Positions 63,390 to 64,000 of a stretch of DNA of 64,000 nt are shown here, piece by piece (position 1 is the first letter of the stretch; each line of letters starts with the position of its first letter). Location of the stretch: positions 744,001-808,000 of the forward strand of contig NZ_CP158281.1 in assembly GCF_040256645.1 (NCBI RefSeq), in the 5' to 3' direction. The translations under genes and the position numbers were made by a program. The notes under the pieces are model-generated. The model was not told the origin of the DNA and searched no databases. It saw nothing but the letters and a program-made list of their open reading frames with translations. Source of the stretch: Brevibacterium sp. CBA3109 (lineage in GTDB: Bacteria > Actinomycetota > Actinomycetes > Actinomycetales > Brevibacteriaceae).

Positions 63390-64000
63390 TCAACTGTAGT
63401 CGAAACGTCCCTCGAGCGCGGTCATGGAATCCGCAGGGAAGAAGCCGAGATCTCGGTTGAGCGCGTGCATCGGCCCATTGCCCGTGGCTGTGTAGGTCTG
63501 GATCCAGGAGGCCTGGGCGACTTCCGGGATCTCGTGGAGCTGGCGCATGTTCGCGACCTTGAGCCCGCGTCCGATGCCGCGACCGCGATACGCTGCCTCG
63601 ACGAAGGTGTCCTCCTGGACGACGATGTCCGTGTCATGGCGAGAGACCATGATCTCCGTGTACCCGACAGCAACCGGCCCGTCAGCGGCATTGTCGTCGA
63701 CCCCGGCGGTGTCGTCGTCGACGTGGGCGATCGAGCTGACCAGAATCCAGCCCTGGTCGGCCATCCGCTCCTCATGGGTGCGGATCGCGTCGGCACCGGC
63801 ATGCTTGAGCGTGCGCGTGAGGTCACCGACCGGGACGTCCTCGTCCATCTGCTGACGCAGCCGTGCCCAGTCCTCGACTGCTTCGTCCGGGCAGCCACCG
63901 ATCCACGAGGTGATGGACACATTCGGATCGGGGTCTATCGCCAGCCGTGACTTCACAGCCGGGTCCCTGTAGCGGTTGGCATCATCACGCAGGTAGGCCG
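63390..64000 (-). CDS. GNAT acetyltransferase, 5' end outside window
   Basis: The frame stays open to the window end, so the N-terminus is missing; at least 203 residues are present. The C-terminal GNAT domain has the acetyl-CoA loop VEAAYRGRGIGRGLKVANMRQLHEI and ends with GNGPMHALNRDLGFFPADS. The preceding half (QMDEDVPVGDLTRTLKHAGADAIRT) resembles the first GNAT-like domain of two-domain proteins. Convergence or operon context cannot be judged at the edge. Confidence 0.8.
   Translation of the reverse strand, partial: AYLRDDANRYRDPAVKSRLAIDPDPNVSITSWIGGCPDEAVEDWARLRQQMDEDVPVGDLTRTLKHAGADAIRTHEERMADQGWILVSSIAHVDDDTAGVDDNAADGPVAVGYTEIMVSRHDTDIVVQEDTFVEAAYRGRGIGRGLKVANMRQLHEIPEVAQASWIQTYTATGNGPMHALNRDLGFFPADSMTALEGRFDYS

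Overview
The window is high-GC, densely packed bacterial DNA and almost all of it is protein-coding on both strands. Gene content points to an actinobacterium, most likely Brevibacterium or a close relative. The supporting signs are many leaderless start codons placed 6-7 nt after a TANNNT box, a short SRP RNA, DtxR/IdeR-type iron boxes, an HspR-type HAIR box, ClgR-type Clp control, TIGR03085 and DUF3152 proteins, and a DUF6412-yidC pair. The genus is an inference. I see no rRNA, insertion sequence, prophage or CRISPR array, and no gene-free gap longer than 300 bases.

Layout. 1-1.8 kb: end of a purine/ureide catabolism locus (DUF6986 protein, ureidoglycine aminohydrolase). 1.9-14.6 kb: core metabolism (mqo, hisC, a glycolate/lactate-type FAD oxidase, a 2OG-Fe(II) oxygenase, homocysteine methyltransferase), tgt with a queuosine-precursor transporter, an M3 peptidase fused to a YbaK domain, and an AI-2E transporter. 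14.7-21.5 kb: aquaporin, GNAT, M23 and AHSA1-like genes, aldehyde dehydrogenase with DUF779, and a regulator/flavoprotein/methyltransferase cassette. 21.5-30.8 kb: a six-gene minus-strand operon (substrate-binding protein, two permeases, double ATPase, luciferase-like flavoprotein, AhpD-like protein) facing two tandem glyoxalase-like genes across a perfect palindrome.

31.7-40 kb is a proteostasis region: an Hsp100/Clp ATPase with a HAIR box, yidC, an active ClpP followed directly by a ClpP paralogue lacking catalytic Ser and His, a two-component system, and a ClgR/PopR-type regulator with its own palindromes. 40-46 kb: an orphan siderophore-binding lipoprotein, an L,D-transpeptidase, the SRP RNA, tRNA-Ser(GGA) with a truncated sfnG remnant just downstream, a SpoIID-domain protein and a DJ-1/PfpI protein. 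47-49 kb: a YCII protein and its partner ECF42-type sigma factor, which carries an in-frame amber codon.

49.8-54.7 kb: a complete siderophore ABC importer with an AraC regulator and an iron box. 54.7-59.7 kb: amidase, a regulator/membrane-protein pair with a perfect operator, a flavodoxin-like protein, a sirtuin and small proteins. 59.7-63.4 kb: a spermidine-synthase-like membrane enzyme in an operon with DUF350, DUF2617 and DUF4178 proteins. The window ends inside a GNAT gene.
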